A stretch of DNA of 64,000 bases from Alloalcanivorax dieselolei B5 (GTDB taxonomy: Bacteria; Pseudomonadota; Gammaproteobacteria; Pseudomonadales; Alcanivoracaceae). The translations under genes and the position numbers were made by a program. The stretch spans positions 1,612,001 to 1,676,000 of the forward strand of contig NC_018691.1 of assembly GCF_000300005.1 (NCBI RefSeq), written 5' to 3'. Each line of letters begins with the position of its first letter. Within the stretch, counting starts at the first letter, position 1. Positions 1 to 7,721 of the stretch are shown here, one piece after another. The notes beneath the pieces are model-generated. The model had not been told where the DNA came from, searched no databases, and saw only the letters and a program-made list of their open reading frames with translations.

Positions 1-1412
1 AGGACCCCAACGAGCGCATCGGCAAGCTGCGCCAGGACCAGTTCGCCTACGAGCAGTACTCGGTGGTGGACACGGTGATCATGGGCCACGAGGAACTGTG
101 GAAGGTCAAGGAGGAGCGCGACGCCATCTACTCGAAAGACGAGATGAGCGAAGAGGACGGCATCCGCGCCGGTGAACTGGAAGCGGAATTCGCCGAGCTG
201 GACGGCTACACCGCCGAGTCCCGCGCCGGCGACCTGCTGCTCGGTGTCGGTATTCCGGTGGAGCAGCATTTCGGCCCCATGAGCGAAGTGGCGCCGGGCT
301 GGAAACTGCGCGTGCTGCTGGCCCAGGTATTGTTCTCCGACCCGGACATCATGTTGCTGGACGAGCCCACCAACAACCTGGACATCAACACCATCCGCTG
401 GCTGGAAGACGTGCTCAACCAGCGCCAGTGCACCATGATCATCATTTCCCACGACCGCCACTTCCTCAACAGCGTGTGCACGCACATGGCGGACCTGGAC
501 TACGGTGAGCTGCGTGTCTACCCGGGCAACTACGACGAGTACATGACCGCCGCCACCCAGGCGCTGGAACGCAAGCGCGCGGACAACGCCAAGAAGAAGG
601 CGCAGATCGCCGACCTGCAGCAGTTCGTCAGCCGCTTCTCCGCCAACGCCTCCAAATCCAAGCAGGCGACCTCGCGGGCCAAACAGATCGACAAGATCAA
701 ACTGGAGGAGATCAAACCCTCCAGCCGTCAGAACCCGTACATCGTGTTCGAGCAGGAGAAAAAGCTGTTCCGCAACGCGCTGGAAGTGAAGAGCCTGGCG
801 AAAAGCTTCGACGAGGAATTGTTCTCCGGACTGGATCTGCGTGTGGAAGTGGGCGAACGCATCGCCATTATCGGCCCCAACGGCGTCGGTAAATCCACCT
901 TGCTGCGCTGCCTGGTCGGCGACCTGGAACCCAGCGCCGGCGAAGTGAAATGGTCGGAAAACGCCACCCTGGGCTATTACGCCCAGGATCACGCCGCCGA
1001 CTTCGAGGAAAAACTGAACCTGTTCGACTGGATGGCCCAATGGGGCAAACCCAGCGACGACGAGCAGGTGATTCGCGGCACCCTGGGCCGGCTGCTGTTC
1101 TCCTCCAGCGAGATCAACAAAACCGTGGACGTGATTTCCGGTGGCGAGCAGGGCCGCATGCTGTTCGGCAAGATCATGCTGCAACGGCCCAACATCCTGC
1201 TGCTCGACGAACCCACCAACCACCTGGACATGGAGTCCATCGAGTCGCTCAACCTGGCGCTGGAAAACTACCCCGGCACCTTGCTGTTCGTCAGCCACGA
1301 CCGCGAGTTCGTCTCCTCCCTGGCCACCCGCATCATCGAACTGACGCCCACCGGCATCGTCGACTTCCACGGCAACTACGAGGACTACCTGCGCAGCCAG
1401 GGCGTGGTCTGA
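1..1412 (+). CDS. ybiT: ABC-F family ATPase, YbiT-like (5' end outside window)
   Basis: The reading frame is open from base 3, so the start lies upstream of the window. ABC-F proteins are soluble twin-ATPase factors that act on the ribosome rather than in transport. The first half carries the atypical signature [16 protein letters not shown] instead of a classical LSGG, followed by the Walker B stretch [11 protein letters not shown]; this swap is typical of the YbiT subgroup. A charged linker ([12 protein letters not shown] onward) joins to the second ATPase with Walker [10 protein letters not shown], signature [12 protein letters not shown] and Walker [15 protein letters not shown]. The protein ends [13 protein letters not shown], as YbiT does. 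The exact ribosomal role of YbiT is poorly known. No partner gene is visible; a REP hairpin and the convergent pirin gene follow. Confidence 0.93.
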   Translation, partial: DPNERIGKLRQDQFAYEQYSVVDTVIMGHEELWKVKEERDAIYSKDEMSEEDGIRAGELEAEFAELDGYTAESRAGDLLLGVGIPVEQHFGPMSEVAPGWKLRVLLAQVLFSDPDIMLLDEPTNNLDINTIRWLEDVLNQRQCTMIIISHDRHFLNSVCTHMADLDYGELRVYPGNYDEYMTAATQALERKRADNAKKKAQIADLQQFVSRFSANASKSKQATSRAKQIDKIKLEEIKPSSRQNPYIVFEQEKKLFRNALEVKSLAKSFDEELFSGLDLRVEVGERIAIIGPNGVGKSTLLRCLVGDLEPSAGEVKWSENATLGYYAQDHAADFEEKLNLFDWMAQWGKPSDDEQVIRGTLGRLLFSSSEINKTVDVISGGEQGRMLFGKIMLQRPNILLLDEPTNHLDMESIESLNLALENYPGTLLFVSHDREFVSSLATRIIELTPTGIVDFHGNYEDYLRSQGVV

Positions 1413-1439
1413 TCCAGCCATGCAATGCGCAGGTACCTC

Positions 1440-1510
1440 ATTCGCTGCCAAGGCAGCTTCCCACAGACCGGACTACGTAGCCGCTGTGGGAAGCTGCTTA
1501 AGCAGCGAAT
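1440..1510. repeat. REP-like inverted repeat
   Basis: Two 27-base arms (1440-1466 and 1484-1510) are inverted copies with three mismatches, separated by 17 bases. The outer ends read attcgctg and the inner ends cccacag/ctgtggg. It belongs to the same family as the hairpins at 2971, 20450, 48746 and 56400. It lies between the convergent ybiT and pirin genes and could act as a transcript 3' stabiliser or terminator. Confidence 0.75.
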
Positions 1511-1558
1511 AGCGAGTTACTTGGTATCTCCAAGACCAGTGGGCTGGCGACAGCGCCC

Positions 1559-2257
1559 TCAAACCACATCCACCAGCACCACCTCGCTGTCCGCCTCGGC
1601 GCTGACCGTCAGCCGGGTTTCGTCGTCGATGGCGAGACCATCCCCGGCTTCCGCCAACACACCGTTGACGCGCACCCGGCCCTTGGCCGGCACCAGATAG
1701 GCCTTGCGCCCCGGCGCCAGCTCGTAGACCGCCTCCTGACCGTCATTCAGCGTCGCCGCCACCACCCGGGCGTCGGCCTGGATCGGCAGCGCTCCGTCTG
1801 CCGCCGGATCACCGCTGGCCAGGATCACGAACCCGCCGGCCCGGTCACCCTTGGGAAACGGCTTGCTGCCCCAGGTGGGCGGCAGGCCCGTGGCGTTCGG
1901 GATGATCCAGATCTGGAAGATGCGTGTCTCGGTCTCCTCCAGGTTGTACTCGCTGTGGGTGATCCCGGTGCCCGCGGACATCACCTGCACATCGCCGGCC
2001 TCGGTGCGGCCCTTGTTGCCCAGGCTGTCCTGGTGGGTAATCGCGCCTTCGCGGACGTAGGTAATGATCTCCATGTCCCGGTGCGAATGCGGCGGGAAGC
2101 CGGTCTGCGGGGCGATGGTGTCATCGTTCCACACCCGCAGTTCGCCCCAGTGCAGACGCTCCGGATCATAATAGTTGGCGAAGGAAAAATGGTGCTTGGT
2201 ATCCAGCCAGCCGTGCCGGGCACCGCCCAGTTCATTAAAGGGTCGCAGTCTGATCAT
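1559..2257 (-). CDS. Pirin family protein (YhhW-like bicupin)
   Basis: 232 residues, the usual size for a bacterial pirin. The N-terminal cupin has the metal-site motif FPPHSHRDMEIITYV (about residues 53-67), then the block EAGDVQVMSAGTGITHSEYN that is characteristic of pirins. A second, degenerate cupin follows. Family members are metal-dependent and some act as quercetin dioxygenases, but most physiological substrates are unknown, so the name should stay at family level. The start is an ATG with aggaag upstream on the minus strand. The gene is monocistronic, divergent from the SRPBCC gene and convergent with ybiT. Confidence 0.88.
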   Translation of the reverse strand: MIRLRPFNELGGARHGWLDTKHHFSFANYYDPERLHWGELRVWNDDTIAPQTGFPPHSHRDMEIITYVREGAITHQDSLGNKGRTEAGDVQVMSAGTGITHSEYNLEETETRIFQIWIIPNATGLPPTWGSKPFPKGDRAGGFVILASGDPAADGALPIQADARVVAATLNDGQEAVYELAPGRKAYLVPAKGRVRVNGVLAEAGDGLAIDDETRLTVSAEADSEVVLVDVV

Positions 2258-2472
2258 AATGTCTTCCTTATGTTCTCCTACTAGGGCCCAGGCATCGGTG
2301 CCTGACCGTTCGATGGCATCACTTTAGAATCGGACGGACTGATGAAAAACAGAGAAAAGTGACGACATTGAATCGGATTATTCGATGGTTTGCTCCGGCG
2401 TGCGGCCAGTGTCGAAATGGCCGGCCGGCAGCCGACTAACCGGCATTCAGAGATCAAAAAAGGAGAACACCC

Positions 2473-2925
2473 ATGTCCGGCAACACTGTTCGTCTGCACC
2501 GCGTCCTGCGCGGCACCCCCGACCGCGTCTACCGCGCCTTCATCGACCCGGACGCCATGGTCAAATGGCTGCCGCCCCATGGCTTCACCGGTAAGGTTTA
2601 CGACATGGACGCCCGCGAGGGTGGCGGCTACCGCATGACCTTCACCAACTTCACCACCGGCAAGAGCCACGCCTTCGGCGGCCGCTTCGTGGAACTCAAA
2701 CCCAATGAACTGATCCGCTACACCGACCAGTTCGAGGATCCCAACCTGCCCGGGCAAATGCAGGTCACCGTCACCCTCAAGCAAGTGCTGTGCGGCACCG
2801 AAGTGCACATCACCCAGGAAGGCGTCCCCGAAGCCATCCCGCTGGAATTCTGCTACCAGGGCTGGCAGGAATCCCTGATCCAACTGGCGCAACTGGTGGA
2901 CCCGGAAATCCCGGACGAGGGGTAA
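2473..2925 (+). CDS. SRPBCC (AHSA1/START-like) domain protein
   Basis: 150 residues forming a single SRPBCC fold. It opens with VRLHRVLRGTPDRVYRAFIDPDAMVKWLPP, a pattern matching the AHSA1 family (a helix-lined hydrophobic pocket opening with a VYRAF..P..M.KW motif), and it ends with WQESLIQLAQLVD, the C-terminal helix typical of the family. The ligand is unknown. A clear ribosome site (aaggagaac) precedes the ATG. The gene stands alone, with the pirin gene divergent upstream and a REP hairpin directly downstream. Confidence 0.85.
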   Translation: MSGNTVRLHRVLRGTPDRVYRAFIDPDAMVKWLPPHGFTGKVYDMDAREGGGYRMTFTNFTTGKSHAFGGRFVELKPNELIRYTDQFEDPNLPGQMQVTVTLKQVLCGTEVHITQEGVPEAIPLEFCYQGWQESLIQLAQLVDPEIPDEG

Positions 2926-2970
2926 GCCCGAACTCCGCCCTCCGTCAATGTACCGTCTATCTGTTTCCCC

Positions 2971-3045
2971 CTGTAGGAGCCAGCCCTGCTGGCGAATTTT
3001 TCTCTCCTGAGAGCCCTGATTCGCCAGCAGGGCTGGCTCCCACAG
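2971..3045. repeat. REP-like inverted repeat
   Basis: Arms at 2971-2997 and 3019-3045 are inverted copies with a single t/c difference near the outer end. The inner core is a variant (cagccctgctgg) of the family seen elsewhere in the window. It lies just after the SRPBCC gene. Confidence 0.78.
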
Positions 3046-3152
3046 CTTCATACCAACCAGCCCCGCCGTAACTCAGCCCCGAACACCCCCCCATGCCCGC
3101 CCTCCCACCGGATGTGGTAGCGTTCGTGAAGCGCCCGCTCACAGGAGGCCCC

Positions 3153-3590
3153 ATGCCCGACGCACAGCTCCCACCCAACGCAAAAGAATGGCTGCAGGCC
3201 TTCATCGGCGGCTTCATCGCCACGTTGTTGTTCCATCAGGGCATCGTCGCCTTGTTCTGGCTGGCCGGCCTGATCCCGGCGGCGCCCTGGAATATGAGCC
3301 CGGTGCCGCCGTTCGGCATTCCCAAAGTCCTGTCCCTGGCGTTCTGGGGTGGTGTTTGGGGGCCTCCGATATGGTGGCTGATCCGCCGCTGGCAGGGCCT
3401 GCGTCATTGGCTTGGCGCCCTGATCGCCGGCGCCATCGGCCCCACCCTGGTGGCCATGTTGGTGGTGTTTCCCCTGAAAGGCCTGGACGTCAGCGCCAAC
3501 ACGGTGGTGGGCGGCCTGATCGTCAACGGCGCCTGGGGGTTGGGGCTGGCGGTGTGGATGCGGCTTGTGTTCACTCGAAAAATGGTTTGA
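3153..3590 (+). CDS. Small hydrophobic membrane protein, unknown function
   Basis: 145 residues with about four membrane-spanning stretches: FIGGFIATLLFHQGIVALFW, VLSLAFWGGVWGPPIWWLI, ALIAGAIGPTLVAMLVVF and VGGLIVNGAWGLGLAVWM. I chose the ATG at 3153 because acaggaggcccc sits directly upstream; an in-frame ATG at 3093 would add 20 residues without a good ribosome site. I recognise no named family. The gene ends 12 bases before the AbiE operator palindromes, so the abiE promoter starts almost inside its 3' end. Confidence 0.75.
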   Translation: MPDAQLPPNAKEWLQAFIGGFIATLLFHQGIVALFWLAGLIPAAPWNMSPVPPFGIPKVLSLAFWGGVWGPPIWWLIRRWQGLRHWLGALIAGAIGPTLVAMLVVFPLKGLDVSANTVVGGLIVNGAWGLGLAVWMRLVFTRKMV

Positions 3591-3601
3591 GAAAAAGAGT
3601 T

Positions 3602-3697
3602 TTTGCGGCGAAAATCGCCGCAAATTATTTGACTTTCAAACTTCAAGGGACAAAATGGTTTGGTGTTCTTCAAATTTGCGTCGATTTTCGCCGTAAA
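3602..3697 (+). promoter_or_regulatory. Probable abiE operator: two copies of a 23-bp palindrome
   Basis: 3602-3624 is a perfect palindrome with arms tttgcggcga and tcgccgcaaa. 3675-3697 is the same sequence in the other orientation with two mismatches. A flanking motif (aaaatggttt) also repeats, giving a degenerate 73-bp direct repeat, about seven helical turns. A TTGACT (3629-3634) lies between them as a possible -35. AbiEi antitoxins are known to repress their own promoter by binding a pair of inverted repeats, which is the arrangement seen here. Confidence 0.68.
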
Positions 3698-3715
3698 TAG
3701 GGATGAGGGTAAACC

Positions 3716-4489
3716 ATGAGTCTGTCTTCCCCCTCGGAATGGGCCGCCAGCCTGCCCATGGGCCAGGTGGCCACCCGCCAGTGGCTGCAGGCCCGTGGGG
3801 CGTCCCGCCATGCCCTGGACAATGCGCTGAAATCCGGACGTCTGATCGCGCCGGCCCGCGGCCTGCTGGCGCGTCCGGGCCTGCCGGTGACCTGGGAAGG
3901 CGTGGTCGCCTCGCTGGACCGGATGATGCCGCACCCGGTCTATGTGGGCGGGCTGTCCGCGCTGGAACGGTCGGGGCTCGGCCATTACGTGACCATGGCT
4001 TCCCGGGTTCACCTGTATTCACCCGGGCCGACGCCGGCCTGGCTGGCACGGCTGCCGGTCGGGGTGGACTGGGTGTGGCACGTCACCACGCGGCTGTGGG
4101 ACCAACAGGCCCTGCAAGACAGCGGCAGCGTTCGCGAACAGCGCACGCCTACCGTGGAGGGCTGGCCCATGGCCTCCCCGGAACAGGCGTTCCTGGAAGT
4201 GCTGGCGGACGTCCCCGAGAGCGTCAGCTTCGAACACGCGGATAATCTGATGCGCGGCCTGAGTGCCTTGTCGCCACGCCGGCTGAATACCTTATTGCAC
4301 GCCTGCCGCCACGTGCGGGTAAAACGTCTTTTCTTCTTCTTCGCCGATCGCCATCCCTATCCCTGGCGCAAACGCCTGGACCCGGCGGACTACGACCTGG
4401 GCTCGGGAAAACGCAGCGTGGTTAGAGGAGGGCGGCTGGACCGCGCTTACCTGATCACCGTTCCGGAAGCCTTCCATGGACAGGAATAA
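3716..4489 (+). CDS. abiEi: Type IV antitoxin / autorepressor, AbiEi family
   Basis: 257 residues. The N-terminal winged-helix part (QVATRQWLQARGASRHALDNALKSG, about residues 19-43) is followed by the AbiEi domain with the recognisable YVGGLSALERSGLGHY and PEQAFLEVLADV blocks. In type IV systems AbiEi does not bind the toxin but counteracts its effect and represses the operon. The ATG at 3716 follows gatgagggtaaacc. The 3' end overlaps the toxin gene by 14 bases, the usual translationally coupled arrangement. Two palindromes upstream are probable operators. The gene looks intact although its partner is frameshifted. Confidence 0.87.
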   Translation: MSLSSPSEWAASLPMGQVATRQWLQARGASRHALDNALKSGRLIAPARGLLARPGLPVTWEGVVASLDRMMPHPVYVGGLSALERSGLGHYVTMASRVHLYSPGPTPAWLARLPVGVDWVWHVTTRLWDQQALQDSGSVREQRTPTVEGWPMASPEQAFLEVLADVPESVSFEHADNLMRGLSALSPRRLNTLLHACRHVRVKRLFFFFADRHPYPWRKRLDPADYDLGSGKRSVVRGGRLDRAYLITVPEAFHGQE

Positions 4490-5398
4490 CCCCTACTACC
4501 GGCAAGTGGCGCTGCTGCTGCAAGTGCTGCCCTTTGTGTTCCGGGAATCCTGCTTCGCCCTCAAGGGCGGCACCGCCATCAATCTGTTCGTGCGCGACCT
4601 GCCACGCCTGTCCGTGGACATCGACCTGGTCTACCTGCCGGACGGTGACAGAGAGCAGGCGCTGCCGGCCATTCACCAGGCCCTAGACCGCATCGCCGAC
4701 GACCTGGAACAGGGGCTGGCCGCCACCGTGACCGCAGCTACCGGCACAAAATCGACTCGCTGCATCTCACCGTGGAACGGAACAACACCGCCATCAAAGT
4801 GGAACTGTCCCCGGTGATGCGAGGCACGGTTTTCCCCGTCGTGAACCGCGAAGTGGTGGCGACCGTGGAGGACGAATTCGGCTTCGCCGAAGTCCCGGTG
4901 GTGGCGCTGGCGGACCTCTACGCCGGCAAACTCTGCGCCGCCTTCGACCGCCAGCATCCAAGAGACCTGTTCGATGTCATGCTGCTGCTTGAGAACGAGG
5001 GCATCGCCGATCAACTGCGCAAAGCGTTTCTGGTCTATCTGATCAGCCACCCCCGCCCGATGGACGAACTGCTGCAACCGCATTGGCGGCCCATGCGCGA
5101 CGTCTTCGCCGGCGAGTTCAGCGGCATGACACTGCGCCCGGTCACCCTGGAGGAATTAAGAAAAGCCGGAACCCAGGCCTTGAACCAGCTCCTTGCGCAA
5201 CTGACCGACCCGGAAAAACGCTTTCTCTGCAGTCTCTACCAAGGACCTCCGGATTGGGCGGCGCTGGGCATCAGCGGCATCGAGAACCTGCCGGCGGTGC
5301 AATGGAAGTTGCGCAATATCGAAAAGATGACGCAAGAGAAGCGGCGCAGCGCGCTGATGGCGTTGCGGCGTGTGCTTTCGATGGGGGATGTCGGGTAG
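4476..5398 (+). pseudogene. abiEii: AbiEii nucleotidyltransferase toxin gene, interrupted by a frameshift
   Basis: The first frame runs from 4476 and contains the DUF1814 nucleotidyltransferase core: FALKGGTAINLF and LSVDIDLVYLP, the GGT and SxDxD catalytic motifs. Homology then jumps to another frame, which carries YRHKIDSLHLTVERNNTAIK from 4739 and later DLYAGKLCAAFDRQHPRDLFD, the second conserved block, ending at 5398. The break is at about 4731-4735, where one C seems missing (accgc in place of acccgc). The first frame alone would give 113 residues. The rejoined product would be about 307 residues, normal for AbiEii. Either the toxin is inactivated, leaving only its antitoxin/repressor, or the base is a sequencing error. 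Confidence 0.85.
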
Positions 5399-5440
5399 GT
5401 AAATTTCTATCAAGTCTGAGGCGGTTTGGAAGGAGGGGAC

Positions 5441-5484
5441 TTGACGAGACCCATTTTGGGGATGATAGTACCCAAAATGGGTCT
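5441..5484 (+). promoter_or_regulatory. Promoter overlapped by a perfect 14-bp inverted repeat
   Basis: Arms agacccattttggg (5447-5460) and cccaaaatgggtct (5471-5484) are exact inverted copies around a 10-bp spacer. A TTGACG (5441-5446) and GATAGT (5464-5469) with 17-bp spacing make a plausible sigma-70 promoter. One arm fills the promoter spacer and the -10 falls in the palindrome loop, so a bound repressor would block polymerase. The first gene, starting at 5499, encodes a winged helix and is the obvious candidate repressor. Confidence 0.7.
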
Positions 5485-5498
5485 TAAAGAGGCATGCA

Positions 5499-6095
5499 AT
5501 GGCTCTGACACTGGGCGATGCCCTGTTTACCAAAACACAGCAGCGCGTGCTGGGCCTTTTCTTCAGCGTGCCCGACGCGCGCTTCTACACCAACGACATC
5601 CTGCGCCGGCTCGAAATGGGGCGGGGCACCGTGTTGCGTGAACTCGATAAACTGGCCCAGGCGGGCATCCTGTCGCGGACCCGCGAAGGCAATCAAAACT
5701 ACTATCAGGCCAACACGGACTCTCCGGTGTACCCGGAGTTACTGGCGATTGTCCGTAAAACCTTCGGTGTTGCCGAGGTATTGCGCGGAGCTTTGCAACC
5801 GATTGAAGATCGGCTGGTGCTGGCGTTCGTATATGGATCGCTGGCCAAAGGGACGGAAGATAAGAACAGTGATATTGATCTGATGCTGGTGGGGCAGGGT
5901 CTGGCCTATAGCGAGGTTATGAACTGCCTGCTGCCACTGGAGTCTGAACTGATGCGACCGGTCAATCCCTCCATCTATACACCGGAGGAGTTGAATCAGA
6001 AGCGGGCGCAGGGGAACAGCTTTATAGAACGGGTTATGGAACAACCTAAATTATGGGTGAAGGGAAGCGATGATGACCTGGACGGCATTGGATAA
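5499..6095 (+). CDS. Winged-helix + nucleotidyltransferase (MNT) protein, probable antitoxin/autoregulator
   Basis: 198 residues in two parts. Residues 1-75 form a winged helix (FTKTQQRVLGLFFSVPDARF, then GRGTVLRELDKLAQAGILSR). Residues about 95-180 form a minimal nucleotidyltransferase with FVYGSLAKGTEDKNSDIDLM, so the GS motif and both metal-binding aspartates are present. In MNT-HEPN (type VII) modules the MNT protein neutralises the HEPN toxin by adding AMP groups. Here the fused DNA-binding domain and the palindrome over the promoter suggest it also represses the operon. Its 3' end overlaps the HEPN gene by 26 bases. Confidence 0.82.
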   Translation: MALTLGDALFTKTQQRVLGLFFSVPDARFYTNDILRRLEMGRGTVLRELDKLAQAGILSRTREGNQNYYQANTDSPVYPELLAIVRKTFGVAEVLRGALQPIEDRLVLAFVYGSLAKGTEDKNSDIDLMLVGQGLAYSEVMNCLLPLESELMRPVNPSIYTPEELNQKRAQGNSFIERVMEQPKLWVKGSDDDLDGIG

Positions 6096-6498
6096 TCTGG
6101 TGAAAACCGGCGGCCTTAAACAGGAACCGCCCGACCAACAAGAATTCGATGGCATGGTGCAAGCCGCCCGGCGGCGCCTTCAGGATGCACATCTCAGTGG
6201 GTTGTCGGAGGAGGGCAAGTTCAGCTTTGCCTACGGCGCCGCCCATGCCTTGTCACTGGCCGCCTTGCGTTGGCACGGCTACCGCTCCGGCAATCGCTAC
6301 CTGGTCTTTCAATGCCTGGAACATACCCTCGGGCTGGAAAGCAGCCAATGGCGACTGCTCGATCTGTGCCACAAGCGGCGGAACCAGGCGGAATATGAGG
6401 GGCATCTGGATATTTCATCGCAACTGATCGACGACCTGCTGGCGGTGACCGAAGAGGTGCTGGAACGGGTCGAGAAGTTGGGCGACATCAAGGAATGA
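6070..6498 (+). CDS. HEPN-domain protein, probable toxin partner
   Basis: 142 residues, all-helical, with a C-terminal HEPN-type motif KRRNQAEYEG (about residues 106-115). HEPN toxins are usually RNases with an R-x4-6-H active site. In this subgroup, resembling SAV_6107-type HEPN, the motif is RNxxEY and lacks the His, so catalytic activity is uncertain. Two adjacent ATGs (6070 and 6073) are possible starts, both after agggaagcg. Overlap with the MNT gene implies coupled translation. Directly after its stop the same frame continues into a helicase remnant. Confidence 0.75.
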   Translation: MMTWTALDNLVKTGGLKQEPPDQQEFDGMVQAARRRLQDAHLSGLSEEGKFSFAYGAAHALSLAALRWHGYRSGNRYLVFQCLEHTLGLESSQWRLLDLCHKRRNQAEYEGHLDISSQLIDDLLAVTEEVLERVEKLGDIKE

Positions 6499-6621
6499 CC
6501 CGAGGGGCTGGAGTTCAACACCGTGGTGCTGGTGGGCCTGGGTGACTTGAGGGATGACGGGGAGAACCTGGATAATGAAGTGCTGCTGTTGTATGTGGGG
6601 ATGACACGGGCGTGGCAGTAG
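6499..6621 (+). pseudogene. Remnant of the C-terminus of an SF1 (UvrD/Rep-like) helicase
   Basis: In the frame of the preceding stop codon the sequence reads EGLEFNTVVLVGLGDL, then LLYVGMTRAWQ and a stop. These match helicase motifs V (KGLEF..V.L.G) and VI (LLYVAMTRA) of UvrD-type superfamily 1 helicases, separated by only about 14 residues. No start codon, Walker A or other helicase motif is present upstream, so this is a short relic left by a deletion. It suggests that a larger defence or repair gene once occupied this island. Confidence 0.68.
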
Positions 6622-6714
6622 CTCTTTCTGACGGGAGAGTGGAGAGAATCGATTTGGGGAGGTTTGCAAACATGGATAGTTTTCAAATGTGTTTAGGGGA
6701 GTAGAAAGAAGGGG

Positions 6715-7599
6715 GTGAAAGTGGTTCTGAGTGAGATTGAGGCTGGGTTCTCTATTTGGGGTAGGTTGCAAAGACTATGGAAAAAAGCGCGTCCAGAGAA
6801 ACCTGTTCCAGATATTGTTGAAAAGTTTTTAATGGTATTTCAAATCCATGGGGTTTACGGAAATCAGATTCCGCGATTCTTCGGTCACGGTCTCAGTATT
6901 GCTGATATCCAGGTCAGAGAAAAACTACTGGAAAAAATAGACGATAGAATGCTGGATGACGTATGTGACTTGTTCGCAGTTCGTAGGGAGTGGTTTGATG
7001 GTGTATCAGACAAAATTTACCCGACTCACGATTTTTACAAAAACCCTAAAGGGTTTGGTTTATTGATCGAGAATATTATATCTAAAAATGCAGGAAACAG
7101 GCTTTCGGGCTGCCTTTTGGCTGTAGAAGATAGTAAATATCCAGATCCTGCATTACTTATCCTTCAAGAAGAGATCGGTGGTATTGGGGAGGTGCCGATC
7201 TATCGCTTTCACATATGTAACAACTGGTCATTTTCTTATTGGAGATCGAGGGCTGATCTGGTTGCTTGTATCGCGCAAGCTGAAAACAATGGCGTTTATA
7301 TCCATGGCGTTTACCAGGATAGAGCATACATTAAGAGGCTAGGTGGAGGTTTGGAACTCCTGGGATGGAAGGATGAAGGTGTACATGGAATAAGAGGTAA
7401 AATTTGGTATCCAGAAGACATGCTTTATGATCCTGAACTTTATTTAAAAGATGTTGGCTCTTTTGATGGAGGGGCTGAGTTGGTATTGGCATTGGAGCGT
7501 TGGTTGAAATGGGCCGATTTGGGTCTGATGAAAACAGAAAATATACCAGATCCGTCTATTGATAGGTTTCAAGAAAAGCTGGAAGAGATTTGCCGATAA
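6715..7599 (+). CDS. Orphan AT-rich gene, unknown function, possible N-terminal HTH
   Basis: 294 residues, markedly AT-richer than every neighbour, a sign of recent transfer. I do not recognise the whole protein. Residues about 38-105 (IHGVYGNQIPRFFGHGLSIA, then a segment ending LFAVRREWFDGV) look like a helix-turn-helix-type region that ends by naming a downstream domain boundary; this is inference. The remainder has a mixed alpha/beta look with many aromatic residues (RFHICNNWSFSYWRSR) and no obvious catalytic motif. The start is GTG at 6715 after agaaggg; a GTG two codons on is an alternative. It lies in the toxin-antitoxin island, 122 bases before zeta, and could be cargo or part of that module. 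Confidence 0.6.
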   Translation: MKVVLSEIEAGFSIWGRLQRLWKKARPEKPVPDIVEKFLMVFQIHGVYGNQIPRFFGHGLSIADIQVREKLLEKIDDRMLDDVCDLFAVRREWFDGVSDKIYPTHDFYKNPKGFGLLIENIISKNAGNRLSGCLLAVEDSKYPDPALLILQEEIGGIGEVPIYRFHICNNWSFSYWRSRADLVACIAQAENNGVYIHGVYQDRAYIKRLGGGLELLGWKDEGVHGIRGKIWYPEDMLYDPELYLKDVGSFDGGAELVLALERWLKWADLGLMKTENIPDPSIDRFQEKLEEICR

Positions 7600-7721
7600 T
7601 GAATTGGGAGGTGAGAGGCTATACTCTCATCACCGCCAGGTTTCATGCCTTATCTTAGGCTCCAAGTTCAGATCTGATGCCTTGGATATTTCGATTTCAT
7701 ATCTTGGGAGGGCGGCGGCAT

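Noticed and set aside
2281-3051. 256-codon antisense frame across the SRPBCC gene
   Set aside because: It overlaps a well-supported gene and includes the REP hairpin; no domain.
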